Shown in pieces: positions 27,206-37,059 of a DNA stretch of 64,000 bases. Under the pieces are notes generated by a model. The model saw only the letters and a program-made list of their open reading frames with translations, made no database searches and was not told the origin of the DNA. Positions within the stretch are counted from its first letter, which is position 1. Each line of letters opens with the position of its first letter. The position numbers and the translations under genes are program-made. Source of the DNA: Bradyrhizobium cenepequi (lineage in GTDB: Bacteria > Pseudomonadota > Alphaproteobacteria > Rhizobiales > Xanthobacteraceae); assembly GCF_020329485.1 (NCBI RefSeq), contig NZ_JAGKJI010000011.1, forward strand, positions 119,814-183,813, in the 5' to 3' direction.

Positions 27206-28969
27206 ATGGACAATCTTTCAGGGTATGCGCACCGCCCCTTTCCTTTCGTGTTGCGTTACTTGCGGCGGCGGCCCGCATCACACGCGGTGATATTGGGTTG
27301 CGTTCTCGGCGCAGTCGCCTGCTCGGTAGGCACGCAGTACGGCGTGAAGAACCTCGTCGATAGCCTGTCAGCCGGCCCGGCTCAGCCGAGCGGCGTATGG
27401 CTGGCATTCGTTCTGCTCATGTGCCTGATCGCGGCTGATAACTTTCTCTGGCGGATCGCAAGCTGGATCGCGAGCTATGCCTTCGTCGGCGTCACCGGGG
27501 ATTTGCGCCGCGACATGTTCCGCCATCTCACCGGCCACTCGCCAAGCTATTTTTCCGACCGCCTGCCGGGCATGTTGACCAGCCGGGTCACCGCGACATC
27601 GAACGCGGTGTTCACGGTCGAGAACATGTTCGTCTGGAACGTGCTGCCTCCCTGCGTGGCAACCTTCGCAGCGATCGCCCTGGTTGGAACCGTGAGCGTG
27701 ACCATGTCGGCGGTGCTGATCGTCATTGCGGGAACCATGGTGGTGGGGATGTTCAAGATGGCGGCCGCCGGCAGGCCGCTGCATGACGACTTTGCCAACA
27801 AGGCCGCGGCTGTGGATGGCGAAATGGTTGACGTCATCAACAACATGCCGCTGGTGCGGGCGTTCTGCGGATTGAGCTTCGAGCATGCTCGGTTCGATGC
27901 CACCGTGAACCGGGAACTGGTCGCACGAGGGCGCAGCCTGCGCTATCTCGAAAAGCTACGGCTCACCCATGCGGCTGTCACGGTGGTCCTGACCATCTTC
28001 ATGCTGGCCTGGGCGGTCAATCTTTGGCAACAGGGCGCCGCCACCACTGGCGACGTGGTGTTGGTCTGCACGCTCGGGATCTGCATCCTGAGCGCGACGC
28101 GCGATCTTGCCGTGGCGCTGGTCGATGCAACCCAGCATGTCGCTCGCCTCACGGAGGCACTCGCGACGCTGCTGATCCCGCACGAATTGAAGGATCACCC
28201 GGAGGCCGAGCCGCTGATCAGGAGCGGTGCGGCAATCGCCTTCAACAACATCTCGTTCCGGTATCCCGGCGGCATGCAGGTGTTCGACAAGTTCAGCCTG
28301 CGTATCCAGCCCGGCCAGCGGGTCGGTCTGGTCGGACAATCCGGCGGCGGCAAATCGACGCTGTTCACGCTGGTGCAGCGCTTCTATGACGTGCAGCGCG
28401 GCAGCATCACCATCGACGGCCAGGATATTTCGCGGGTCACGCAGCAGAGCCTGCGCGAGGCGATCTCGGTGGTGCCGCAGGACATCTCGCTGTTCCACCG
28501 CTCGATCATGGAAAATATCCGGTACGGACGGCCGAATGCGACCGACGACGAGGTGCTGCGCGCGGCGATCGCGGCGCGCTGCGACTTCATCGAGAGTTTG
28601 CCGGAGGGAATGGATACCATCGTCGGCGATCGCGGTATCAAGGTGTCTGGCGGCCAGCGCCAGCGCATCGCGATCGCTCGCGCCTTCTTGAAGGACGCGC
28701 CGATCCTTCTGCTCGATGAGGCGACTGCGTCGCTTGACAGCGAGTCCGAGGAAGCCATACGTGAGGCGTTGTCGCGCTTGATGCGCGGGCGCACTGTGGT
28801 CGCGATCGCCCATCGCCTCGCCACGCTGCGCAGCTTCGATCGCGTGGTCGTGCTACAGGGCGGCCGCATCGTCGAGGACGGGCCGCCCGATATCCTGGTG
28901 CAGGGCAGGGGGCCATACCGCGAACTGGTCGCGCGCGAAATGGGCCGCCTCACAACCCAGGCTGCCTGA
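27206..28969 (+). CDS. ABC exporter, fused permease/ATPase (ABCB/MsbA type)
   Basis: A 587-residue half-transporter. Six helices fill the first 300 residues, and the ATPase domain has Walker A GQSGGGKST (near residue 379), signature SGGQRQRIAIARA (near 482), Walker B ILLLDEATASLD and an H-loop in VVAIAHRLATL. It should work as a homodimer exporting a lipid, glycan or peptide. It lies beside a glycosyltransferase and 61 bases before the debranching enzyme, so export or loading of a glycan-linked compound is a reasonable guess. Confidence 0.93.
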   Translation: MDNLSGYAHRPFPFVLRYLRRRPASHAVILGCVLGAVACSVGTQYGVKNLVDSLSAGPAQPSGVWLAFVLLMCLIAADNFLWRIASWIASYAFVGVTGDLRRDMFRHLTGHSPSYFSDRLPGMLTSRVTATSNAVFTVENMFVWNVLPPCVATFAAIALVGTVSVTMSAVLIVIAGTMVVGMFKMAAAGRPLHDDFANKAAAVDGEMVDVINNMPLVRAFCGLSFEHARFDATVNRELVARGRSLRYLEKLRLTHAAVTVVLTIFMLAWAVNLWQQGAATTGDVVLVCTLGICILSATRDLAVALVDATQHVARLTEALATLLIPHELKDHPEAEPLIRSGAAIAFNNISFRYPGGMQVFDKFSLRIQPGQRVGLVGQSGGGKSTLFTLVQRFYDVQRGSITIDGQDISRVTQQSLREAISVVPQDISLFHRSIMENIRYGRPNATDDEVLRAAIAARCDFIESLPEGMDTIVGDRGIKVSGGQRQRIAIARAFLKDAPILLLDEATASLDSESEEAIREALSRLMRGRTVVAIAHRLATLRSFDRVVVLQGGRIVEDGPPDILVQGRGPYRELVAREMGRLTTQAA

Positions 28970-29030
28970 TCCACGGTAGTTGCGTATAATCAGCGTCCAT
29001 CGCAACCCGAGAGAAGCGCTCGAGGTCTAA

Positions 29031-31232
29031 ATGGCAGCGGAGATCGTGACGCAATTTTCGACCACGCGCATCGTCGAGCAAATCGCGGAATCGTCCTTCT
29101 ACATTCCGATGACGGGTCCCGCCGCAAGGCCGCGGCGGTCACTCAAGCACGACGATACATTCATCGTGCTGGACAGCCATGGTGACATCGGGGCTTCTGC
29201 CGGCGGGCCCGATGGCCTGTTCAACGCCGATACCCGCTATCTCGCGCGGCTGGAAATGGTTCTCGACGACGTGCAGCCGCTGTTGCTCGGCTCGAACATG
29301 CGCGACGACAATTCGGCGCTGACCGTCGATCTCACCAATTCCGACGTCTATCGCAACGGCCGGCTGATGCTGCAGAAGGATACGCTGCACATCGTGCGCT
29401 CGATCTTCCTGTGGCGCGGCACCGCCTATCAGCGCATCGGCCTGCAAAATCACGGCGACCATTCGGCGAGCTTCGATCTCACTTTGCTGTTCGACAATGA
29501 TTTCGCCGATCTGTTCGAGGTGCGCGGCGAACGCCGGCCGCGGCGCGGCACCGGCTCAAGCAGGTTGCTCGGCCCGACCGATGTCGTGCTCGAATACGGC
29601 GGACTCGACGGCCAGTCACGAATCACGGCGCTGCATTTCGATCCCAAGCCAACGCGGCTGTCGGTGAATGCCGCGACCTACCATTTCGAGTTGGCGCCCA
29701 AGGCGGTCACTTCGCTGTTCATCGCGGTGTCCTGCAACAAGCCGATCATGCACAAGCCGGTGCCATTCTTTCGCGGGCTGCTCGCGCATCGACGCGAGAT
29801 GCGGAACTCGACGGCGGGTGCTGCCAGTATCGAGACTTCAAACAACATCTTCAACGAGGTACTGTGCCAGGCGATGGCCGACCTCAACATGCTGATGACG
29901 GAAACACCGCAGGGCCGCTACCCCTATGCCGGCATTCCCTGGTACTCCACGACTTTCGGTCGTGATGGATTGATTACCGCGCTGCAGATGCTGTGGGTCG
30001 ATCCGCGCATCGCGCGAGGCGTCCTGAAGCGGCTCGCATTCTTCCAGGCCAAGAGCGTCGATCCGCTTGCCGATGCCGAGCCCGGAAAGATCCTGCACGA
30101 GATGCGCGGCGGCGAGATGGCGGCGCTGCGCGAGGTGCCGTTCGCGCAATATTACGGCAGTGTCGATTCGACGCCGCTGTTCGTGTTGCTGGCCGGCCAT
30201 TATTTCGAGCGCACCGGCGACGAGGCGATGCTTGCGGAACTATGGCCTTCGATCGAGGCCGCGCTGCAATGGATCGACGGTCCCGGCGATCCCGATGGCG
30301 ATGGTTTCATCGAATATCAGCGCGCGACCGAGCAGGGCCTCGCCAACCAGGGCTGGAAAGACTCCTACGACGCCATCTTCCATGCCGACGGCAGGCTGGC
30401 GGAAGGCTACATCGCGCTCTGCGAAGTCCAGGGCTATGTGTTTGCGGCCAAGCGGCTGCTGGCCAGGGTGGCGCGCCGGCTCGGCTATGCCGATCGGGCG
30501 GACAAGCTCGATGCCCAAGCCGAGACGCTGCGCCAGCGCTTCGAGGAGGCCTTCTGGTGCGAGGAACTCGGCACCTATGCGCTGGCGCTCGACGGCAAGA
30601 AGGAACCGTGCCGGGTGCGGACCTCGAATGCCGGCCAGCTCCTGTTCACCGGCATCGTCCAGGAAGACCGTGCACGGCTGGTCGCTGCCGACCTGATGAG
30701 CCAGCGTTTCTTCTCGGGCTGGGGCATTCGCACGGTTGGCAAGAACGAGGTCCGTTACAACCCAATGTCCTATCATGACGGCTCGATCTGGCCGCACGAC
30801 AATGCGCTGATCGCGCTCGGTTTCGCGCGCTACGGGCTGACGCATTCGGTGGCGCATCTGTTCAAGGGCCTGTTCGACGCTGCAAGCTACATGGACCTGC
30901 GACGGTTGCCCGAATTATTCTGTGGGTTCCAGCGCGAACGGCGGCGCGGACCGGTGCTTTATCCGGTAGCCTGCGCGCCGCAAGCTTGGGCGAGCGCCAC
31001 TCCCTTCACGCTGTTGGAGGCGGCGCTGGGGCTCGAGTTCGACGCCGCCCGCGGCGAGATCAGGCTGCGCGATCCGCGCTTGCCGGAATTCCTGAATGAG
31101 GTAATCCTGCGCGATCTCCAGCTCGGCGCCTCCAGCGTCGATCTGAGGCTTCGCCGCCACGACGACGAAGTGTCGCTCGAAGTATTGCGCACACGCGGTC
31201 AAATCCAAGTGTCGATCGTACTGACGCATTGA
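29031..31232 (+). CDS. amylo-alpha-1,6-glucosidase / glycogen-debranching family protein
   Basis: This 733-residue protein has an N-terminal beta-sandwich domain (GLFNADTRYLARLEMVLDD, about residues 64-82) typical of the GDE_N_bis group, then an (alpha/alpha)6 barrel. Barrel signatures include WYSTTFGRDGLITALQMLW (near 304) and NPMSYHDGSIWPHDNALIA (near 577), which carry acidic catalytic residues. The family removes alpha-1,6 branches or acts on other alpha-glucosides. It is cytosolic and fits with the glycogen synthase at 33108-34532. Confidence 0.9.
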   Translation: MAAEIVTQFSTTRIVEQIAESSFYIPMTGPAARPRRSLKHDDTFIVLDSHGDIGASAGGPDGLFNADTRYLARLEMVLDDVQPLLLGSNMRDDNSALTVDLTNSDVYRNGRLMLQKDTLHIVRSIFLWRGTAYQRIGLQNHGDHSASFDLTLLFDNDFADLFEVRGERRPRRGTGSSRLLGPTDVVLEYGGLDGQSRITALHFDPKPTRLSVNAATYHFELAPKAVTSLFIAVSCNKPIMHKPVPFFRGLLAHRREMRNSTAGAASIETSNNIFNEVLCQAMADLNMLMTETPQGRYPYAGIPWYSTTFGRDGLITALQMLWVDPRIARGVLKRLAFFQAKSVDPLADAEPGKILHEMRGGEMAALREVPFAQYYGSVDSTPLFVLLAGHYFERTGDEAMLAELWPSIEAALQWIDGPGDPDGDGFIEYQRATEQGLANQGWKDSYDAIFHADGRLAEGYIALCEVQGYVFAAKRLLARVARRLGYADRADKLDAQAETLRQRFEEAFWCEELGTYALALDGKKEPCRVRTSNAGQLLFTGIVQEDRARLVAADLMSQRFFSGWGIRTVGKNEVRYNPMSYHDGSIWPHDNALIALGFARYGLTHSVAHLFKGLFDAASYMDLRRLPELFCGFQRERRRGPVLYPVACAPQAWASATPFTLLEAALGLEFDAARGEIRLRDPRLPEFLNEVILRDLQLGASSVDLRLRRHDDEVSLEVLRTRGQIQVSIVLTH

Positions 31233-31286
31233 ACGTCGAACGTCGGCCAGAATGTTTAGCTTTAATTCCTGGTTTGGAGACCCCCG

Positions 31287-31772
31287 ATGTGGGCCAGCAT
31301 GGTGATGACAATTGTTGCTGCGGCCTTTGTCGCGGTTGCGGCCGCGCAGGCGGCCGATGATCCGGCGGCACCGCCGCCGACCACTCCCCCGGCGCAGGGT
31401 GCGCAGAAGGAACCGGCGCCGCCGCCTTCGGTCACCGTAATCGGTGCCCGGGATGCGCATGGCATCCTGGGCCGTGAGGTGCGCAGCGCCGCCAACGAGA
31501 ACATGGGACGAATCGTCGACGTGATTGTCGATCGCGAAGGCACGGTGCGCGCCGCCGTGATCGACTTCGGTGGCTTCCTCGGTGTCGGCAGCCGCAAGAT
31601 CGTCGTTGACTGGAACGCACTGCACTTCGGCAAGGTCGCCAACAAGAGCGACAGTATCACGCTCGAACTGACCAAGGAGCAGGTGAGCGCGGCGCCGGAA
31701 TACAAGGAGGATACGCCGCTCATCGTGCTCGGCGCCGCCGGCAGTTTGCATCCATGGCAATATGACCATTAA
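31287..31772 (+). CDS. PRC-barrel domain protein with signal peptide
   Basis: This 161-residue protein has an N-terminal export signal (VMTIVAAAFVAVAAAQA), a Pro/Ala-rich linker to about residue 52, and then one PRC-barrel (GILGREVRSAANENMGRIVD through VDWNALHF). Exported PRC-barrel proteins are common in rhizobia, often stress-linked, with poorly known partners. Its stop overlaps the start of the next MFS gene. Confidence 0.85.
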   Translation: MWASMVMTIVAAAFVAVAAAQAADDPAAPPPTTPPAQGAQKEPAPPPSVTVIGARDAHGILGREVRSAANENMGRIVDVIVDREGTVRAAVIDFGGFLGVGSRKIVVDWNALHFGKVANKSDSITLELTKEQVSAAPEYKEDTPLIVLGAAGSLHPWQYDH

Positions 31773-33141
31773 AGTCGGAGAAACATTGGTCGCTCGTCCC
31801 TCGTCTTTGACGGACAGGATCGGCGGCGATCGCAGGCGGTCGACGGCGGACGAACACGGTGTGCCACTGGTGCCGGAGTTGCCAGCACCAGAGCCGTCGC
31901 GCCAACCTTCATCCCAGAGCCAGCGCGGTCTGGACTGGTTCATCTTCTTCCTGGCCGACGTGCAGACCGGTTTCGGCCCGTTCGTGGCGGTCTATCTGAC
32001 CACGCAGAAATGGACCCAGGTCGAGATCGGCTTCGTGCTGTCGATCGGAGGCATCGTCGCATTGCTGGGGCAGATGCCGGGGGGCGCCATCGTCGATGCG
32101 GCGCGCTCGGAAAAATTGGTCGCCGGCCTCGCGGTCGCGACCATTGGCTGCGCCGCGCTGGCCTATGCGGTGTGGCCGATCTTCCCGGTCGTGGTGACGG
32201 CGGCGACCCTGCACGCGCTCGCGAGCTGCGTGCTCGGGCCGGCCATCGCGGCGATCAGCCTTGGTCTGGTCGGGCCGTACGCAATCGGCGAGCGGCTCGG
32301 ACGCAATGCCCGTTTTGCCTCGCTTGGCAACGGCTCAGCGGCGGCGCTGATGGGCGCCGCCGGGTATCTGATCTCGAGCCGTTCCGTTTTCGTAGTTACC
32401 TTCATCCTGGCGATGCCCACTTTGGTCGCGCTCTCGCGGATCCGCAACAAGGAGATCGACATCGCGCAGGCGCATGGCGCCATCGTCCGTGATGTCCCTG
32501 ACAAGAAGGCGACCAGCGTGCTGGCGCTGTGCAGCAAGCGGCCATTGTTGATCTTCGCCTTCAGTGTGCTCCTGTTCCAGCTCGCCAATGCGGCGATGTT
32601 GCCGCTGATGGCGGGCGTGGTGACGATGCGCTCCAGCCAATGGGCGCCGGTCCTGATCGCGGCCTGCATCATTGTGCCGCAGGCGATCGTAGCGCTTGCA
32701 TCGCCCTCGGTCGGGCGCAAGGCGCAGGCCTGGGGCCGGCGGCCGCTGCTGCTGCTCGCCTTTGGCGCGCTCGTGATCCGCGGTGTGCTGTTTGCAACCG
32801 TGCACGATCCCTACCTATTGGTGGCCGTGCAGATCTTCGACGGCATTACCGCGGCGGTGTTCAGCGTCATGGTGCCGTTGATCGTGGCCGACGTCGCTTT
32901 CGGCTCCGGGCATTTCAACCTGGCGCAGGGCATCGTTGGCACCGCGGTCGGGATCGGGGCATCGCTGAGCACCGTGCTCGCCGGCTATGTTAGCGACAAG
33001 TTCGGCAGCAGTATCGCTTTCTTGGGGCTTGCCGGGATCGCCGCGCTCGGCCTCCTGATGATCTTCTCGATCATGCCCGAGACGCGACGACCGCGCCAAC
33101 ATGACGATCAGCCGACTTGCGGCAGCGCCAGCTTGCGATAG
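31762..33141 (+). CDS. MFS transporter
   Basis: A 459-residue protein. After a 50-residue polar N-terminal tail it has about twelve helices, starting with RGLDWFIFFLADVQTGFGPF. It overlaps the PRC-barrel gene by 11 bases and its 3' end overlaps the convergent glycogen synthase gene by 34 bases. Substrate and direction are unknown. The long polar N-tail may be a wrong start; no better start with an SD was found close to the first helix. Confidence 0.82.
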   Translation: MTIKVGETLVARPSSLTDRIGGDRRRSTADEHGVPLVPELPAPEPSRQPSSQSQRGLDWFIFFLADVQTGFGPFVAVYLTTQKWTQVEIGFVLSIGGIVALLGQMPGGAIVDAARSEKLVAGLAVATIGCAALAYAVWPIFPVVVTAATLHALASCVLGPAIAAISLGLVGPYAIGERLGRNARFASLGNGSAAALMGAAGYLISSRSVFVVTFILAMPTLVALSRIRNKEIDIAQAHGAIVRDVPDKKATSVLALCSKRPLLIFAFSVLLFQLANAAMLPLMAGVVTMRSSQWAPVLIAACIIVPQAIVALASPSVGRKAQAWGRRPLLLLAFGALVIRGVLFATVHDPYLLVAVQIFDGITAAVFSVMVPLIVADVAFGSGHFNLAQGIVGTAVGIGASLSTVLAGYVSDKFGSSIAFLGLAGIAALGLLMIFSIMPETRRPRQHDDQPTCGSASLR

Positions 33142-34532
33142 AGCGCGCCGTAGAGGGCGGCCGAGATGCTCCAGCTGAAGCTGCGGGCCATGGCGCTGCG
33201 GCGCATGGTGTCCAGACGGTCCTTGGCGACGAATGCCTCGAACGCCCGGCGCACGCCGCCGCGGAAGGATTCCGCCGACGGTTGCGGGAACAGAAACCCG
33301 GTCTCGCCGTCCCTGATGGTCTCGGCCAGCCCGCCGGTCTGGTGGCCGATCGGCAGCGAGCCGAAACGCTGCGCATACATCTGGCTCAGCCCGCACGGCT
33401 CGAAGCGCGACGGCATCAGCGTGAAGTCGCTGCCGGCGAAGATCCGCCGCGCCTGCGCGTCGTTGAAGCCGATCGCCACCCCGATCGCGTCCGGCCGCCG
33501 TCGGTGCGCATCCACCAGCGCCTGCTCGATCGCGGGCTCGCCGGAGCCGGTGACGACGATCTGCCCGCCGGCCGCGACGATCTCGTCGGCCGCCGACAGC
33601 ACGAGGTCGACGCCCTTTTGGTGCACGAGGCGGGCGACCAGGCCGAACATCGGTCCGCGGGAGACGGCGAGGCCGAACTGTTTGCGCACGTAATCCGCGT
33701 TGGCCTGTTTGCCGGCCCAGTCGCCGACGCCGAACTGCTGTGCGAGCTTGGCGTCGAAGCGCGGGTCCCAGCTCTCGTCGATTCCATTGAGGATTCCGGT
33801 GAGCTGCGCGGCATTGGAGCGGATGCGTAGCAAGCCCTCGAGCCCGCAGCCGAGCTCTGCCGTCGTGATCTCCTTGGCATAGGTCGCGCTGACGGTCGTC
33901 AGGTGCGAGGCATAGACGATGCCGCCCTTGAGGAAGGACAGCTTGTCGTAGAATTCGAGCCCGTCGATGTGGAAGGAATTTTCCGGCGCGCCAATCCGCC
34001 GCAACGAATCCTTCGGGAAGAGTCCCTGGTAGGCGAGATTGTGGATGGTCAGGATCGAGGGAATGCGTGCGCCGCGCCAGGCCAGATAGGCTGGCGCCAG
34101 CGCGGCCTGCCAGTCATTGGCGTGGACGAGGTCGGCTGCCCAATTCCTGTCCAGACTGCCTGCGGCGAGTTCTGCCGCGGCGGACGCGAATCGCCCGAAG
34201 CGGATGTCGTTGTCCTGCCAGTCGCGTCCGCTCTCATCCCCGTAGGGGTTACCCGGACGGTCGTAGAGCTCTGGGCACAGCACGACGTAGACCGGCATGC
34301 CGTCGCGAGTCGAGGCACGGCCGATCGTGCATGCCGGCATCTCCGCAAGCGGCGCGCATTTGCCAACAATTTCAATATGAGCGAGTTGCTCGACCACGTC
34401 CCGGTAACCGGGGAGCATGATCCGTACATCGCTCCAGGGACGTAGGGCTCGGGGAAGGGCGGCGGAAACAGCGGCAAGGCCGCCGACGCGGACGAAATCG
34501 TCCATTTCAGTGGTGACGAATAAGACCTTCAA
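33108..34532 (-). CDS. glgA: glycogen synthase (GT5)
   Basis: From a TTG at 34532 (GAGG eight bases upstream) the protein starts KVLFVTTEMDDF, which matches the family start; an ATG ten codons upstream gives an atypical extension. It has 474 residues. The ADP-glucose loop, normally KTGGLAD, reads RVGGLAA here. The C-terminal signature RFEPCGLSQMYAQRFGSLPI is intact. It should extend alpha-1,4-glucan from ADP-glucose; the altered loop is worth noting. It is convergent with the MFS gene. Confidence 0.9.
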   Translation of the reverse strand: MKVLFVTTEMDDFVRVGGLAAVSAALPRALRPWSDVRIMLPGYRDVVEQLAHIEIVGKCAPLAEMPACTIGRASTRDGMPVYVVLCPELYDRPGNPYGDESGRDWQDNDIRFGRFASAAAELAAGSLDRNWAADLVHANDWQAALAPAYLAWRGARIPSILTIHNLAYQGLFPKDSLRRIGAPENSFHIDGLEFYDKLSFLKGGIVYASHLTTVSATYAKEITTAELGCGLEGLLRIRSNAAQLTGILNGIDESWDPRFDAKLAQQFGVGDWAGKQANADYVRKQFGLAVSRGPMFGLVARLVHQKGVDLVLSAADEIVAAGGQIVVTGSGEPAIEQALVDAHRRRPDAIGVAIGFNDAQARRIFAGSDFTLMPSRFEPCGLSQMYAQRFGSLPIGHQTGGLAETIRDGETGFLFPQPSAESFRGGVRRAFEAFVAKDRLDTMRRSAMARSFSWSISAALYGALYRKLALPQVG

Positions 34533-34705
34533 GAAAAGCCTCGCTCCAACCCCTGTAAGCAACTATGCAAAAATGGGTCCAATTCCCTTTGACTAAAATC
34601 AAAGGGGTGTCCAGTCCGGTCTGGATCAAGACACTTCCCTGTAGAAGCCGCTCACTTTAGGTTCACGCCACGCCGCCAAGAGGCGCGGGTGAGGGAGCTT
34701 TGCGA

Positions 34706-35884
34706 ATGACGATAGTCGAGAACGATGAGGGCTATTTGACAAAGAGTCTCGACGGCCTTCGTGTGCTTGATTTTTCGACTACGATCGCCGGGCCTCATTG
34801 CACGCGCATGCTTGCCGACCTCGGAGCGGAAGTCATCAAGATCGAGCCCGCCGAAGGCGAGATGATGCGGACCCGCCCACCGGTGCGCAACCATTGCTCG
34901 ACCGCGTTCGGCCAGCTCAATGTCGGCAAGAGGAGCCTGACGCTCGACCTGAAGTCGGCCAAAGGGGTGGAGGTGGTTCGCCGGCTCGTCGCCACCGCCG
35001 ACATCCTGGTCGAGAATTTCCGTCCGGGCGTGATGCGGCGGCTCAAGCTCGATTATGCCAGCCTGCGCGGGCTCAACCCGCGGCTGATCTATTGCTCGAT
35101 TTCCGGCTACGGCCAGACCGGGCCGTCGGCAGGCCTGCCGGCCTATGCCCCGGTCATCCACGCCGCCTCCGGCTACGACATGGCGCATCTCGCCTACCAG
35201 GCCGGGCGGAGCAGGCCCGACTATTGCGGCATCTACGTTGCCGACGTGCTGAGCGGCGTCTATGCGTTCGGCGCGATCGGAGCGGCGCTGCATCAGCGGC
35301 ACCGCAGCGGGGAGGGCCAGCACATTGACGTCTCCATGCTCGAAGCGATGCTGAGCCTGACCTTGAACGAGGTGCAGTGGGCGCAGTTCAAGGTGCAACA
35401 GACGCAGCGGCCGATGTTCGGCCCGGTCGAGACCTCCGACGGCTACGTCATGGTCGCGATCGCCAGCGAGAAGACGTTTCAGAGCCTGATGCAGGTGATC
35501 GGTCGCCCCGAATGGGTGAGCGATCCACGATTCGCCAAATATTCCGACCGCCGGGAAAACTGGGCGTCCCTGATGGATGGCGTCGAGGACTGGTCACGCC
35601 GGGTGACGACAGAACAATGCCTCGCCGCGCTCAATGAGGGCGTGCCCTCATCCGCCTATCGCACGGTTGCGCAAGCCCTGGCCGATCCGCAGCTCGCGCA
35701 TCGCGGCGCCTTGGCCGAAGTCGAGGACGGCGGCGGCACCTTCAAGGTGCTCAACCAGCCGTTCCGGATGTCAGGCGCCAAGGTTGCAGCCGCCAGGCGC
35801 GTCTCGACGCTCGGCGAGCACACCCGCGCCTATCTCAAGCAGGCCGGCCTGTCCGGAGCCGAGATCGCCGCATTTGCCGGCTAG
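34706..35884 (+). CDS. CoA-transferase family III (CaiB/BaiF)
   Basis: A 392-residue protein from the ATG at 34706 (GAGGGAG upstream). The opening LDGLRVLDFSTTIAGPHCTR and EVIKIEPAEGE are family hallmarks, and the catalytic aspartate lies in YVADVLSGVYAFGAIGAAL near residue 183. These enzymes move CoA between carboxylic acids. It stands before an alcohol dehydrogenase gene on the same strand, but with about 95 bases between them, so one operon is possible only. Confidence 0.92.
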   Translation: MTIVENDEGYLTKSLDGLRVLDFSTTIAGPHCTRMLADLGAEVIKIEPAEGEMMRTRPPVRNHCSTAFGQLNVGKRSLTLDLKSAKGVEVVRRLVATADILVENFRPGVMRRLKLDYASLRGLNPRLIYCSISGYGQTGPSAGLPAYAPVIHAASGYDMAHLAYQAGRSRPDYCGIYVADVLSGVYAFGAIGAALHQRHRSGEGQHIDVSMLEAMLSLTLNEVQWAQFKVQQTQRPMFGPVETSDGYVMVAIASEKTFQSLMQVIGRPEWVSDPRFAKYSDRRENWASLMDGVEDWSRRVTTEQCLAALNEGVPSSAYRTVAQALADPQLAHRGALAEVEDGGGTFKVLNQPFRMSGAKVAAARRVSTLGEHTRAYLKQAGLSGAEIAAFAG

Positions 35885-35980
35885 CAATCGGCGCGGCTGA
35901 TCGCCGCGCGCCGCGGTTTGTCTCGCGTCGGCAGACGTGGCAATGTCCACCACAACAACAAGAATGTTGGGAGAACAACG

Positions 35981-37051
35981 ATGAAGAGTTTCCAGGTAGC
36001 CGAATTCAACGCCCCCTTGAAGGAAGTCGACCAGCCGACGCCGGAGCCGACCGGCACGCAGGTGCTGATCAAGGTGAAGGCGGCCGGGATCTGCCACAGC
36101 GATCTGCATATCTGGGAAGGCGGCTACGATCTCGGCCACGGCCGCAAGCCGCTGTCGCTGAAGGATCGCGGCGTCTCGCTGCCGCGCACGATGGGGCATG
36201 AAACCGTCGGCGAGGTGGTGGCGTTCGGGCCGGACGTGAAGCCGGGCGACACCGGCGATCTCAAGATCGGCGACGTCGCGCTGGTCTATCCCTGGCTCGG
36301 CTGCGGCAAATGCCCGACCTGTCTTGCCGGCGACGAGAACATGTGTGCGATCAAGCCGAACTCGCTCGGTGTCTACTGCGATGGCGGCTATGCCGACCAC
36401 ATGCTCGTGCCGCATCCAAAGTACCTCCTGACCCTCAAGGGCCTCGATCCCGTCACCGCCGCGCCGTACGCCTGCTCGGGCGTGACGACCTACAGCGCGC
36501 TGAAGAAGGTCGAATACGCGTTCGATTCGCCGATCGTGATCATCGGGGCCGGCGGCCTTGGCCTGATGGCGCTGACGCTGCTGAAGGCGATGGGCGGCAA
36601 GGGTGCGATCGTCGTCGACATTGACGCGCGCAAGCGCGAGGCGGCGGAAGCCGCCGGCGCGCTCGGCACCGTCGACGGCAAGGCGCCCGACGCGCTGGAG
36701 CAATTGGCGAAGAAGGCAGGCGGGCCGATCCGCGCGGTGATCGATCTCGTCGGCAACGCCCAGACCACGCAGCTCGGCTTCGACTGCCTGGCCAAGGGCG
36801 GCAAGCTCGTGATCGTCGGCCTGTTCGGCGGCGGCGCGACCTTCCCGCTGCCGCTGATCCCGATCAAGGCGATCACGATCCAGGGCAGCTATGTCGGCAA
36901 CCTCCGCGAGACACAGGAATTGCTCGACCTGGTCCGGACCAAGAAGATCGCGCCGATCCCGGTAACACCCGTGCCGCTCGGCAAGGCCTACGACTCCCTG
37001 CTCGAATTGCAGAAGGGCAAGCTGGTCGGCCGCGCCGTGCTGACGCCTTAA
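35981..37051 (+). CDS. zinc-dependent alcohol dehydrogenase (MDR)
   Basis: A 356-residue medium-chain dehydrogenase. The start is ATG 35981 (GGGAGAACAACG before it). Catalytic zinc ligands are in GICHSDLHIWEG and GHETVGEV; the structural zinc site is CGKCPTCLAGDENMC (near residues 108-122); the NAD fold has GAGGLGLMALTLLKAMGG (near 188). It oxidises alcohols or reduces aldehydes in the cytosol. The substrate is unknown. Confidence 0.92.
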   Translation: MKSFQVAEFNAPLKEVDQPTPEPTGTQVLIKVKAAGICHSDLHIWEGGYDLGHGRKPLSLKDRGVSLPRTMGHETVGEVVAFGPDVKPGDTGDLKIGDVALVYPWLGCGKCPTCLAGDENMCAIKPNSLGVYCDGGYADHMLVPHPKYLLTLKGLDPVTAAPYACSGVTTYSALKKVEYAFDSPIVIIGAGGLGLMALTLLKAMGGKGAIVVDIDARKREAAEAAGALGTVDGKAPDALEQLAKKAGGPIRAVIDLVGNAQTTQLGFDCLAKGGKLVIVGLFGGGATFPLPLIPIKAITIQGSYVGNLRETQELLDLVRTKKIAPIPVTPVPLGKAYDSLLELQKGKLVGRAVLTP

Positions 37052-37059
37052 GTTTCCTC

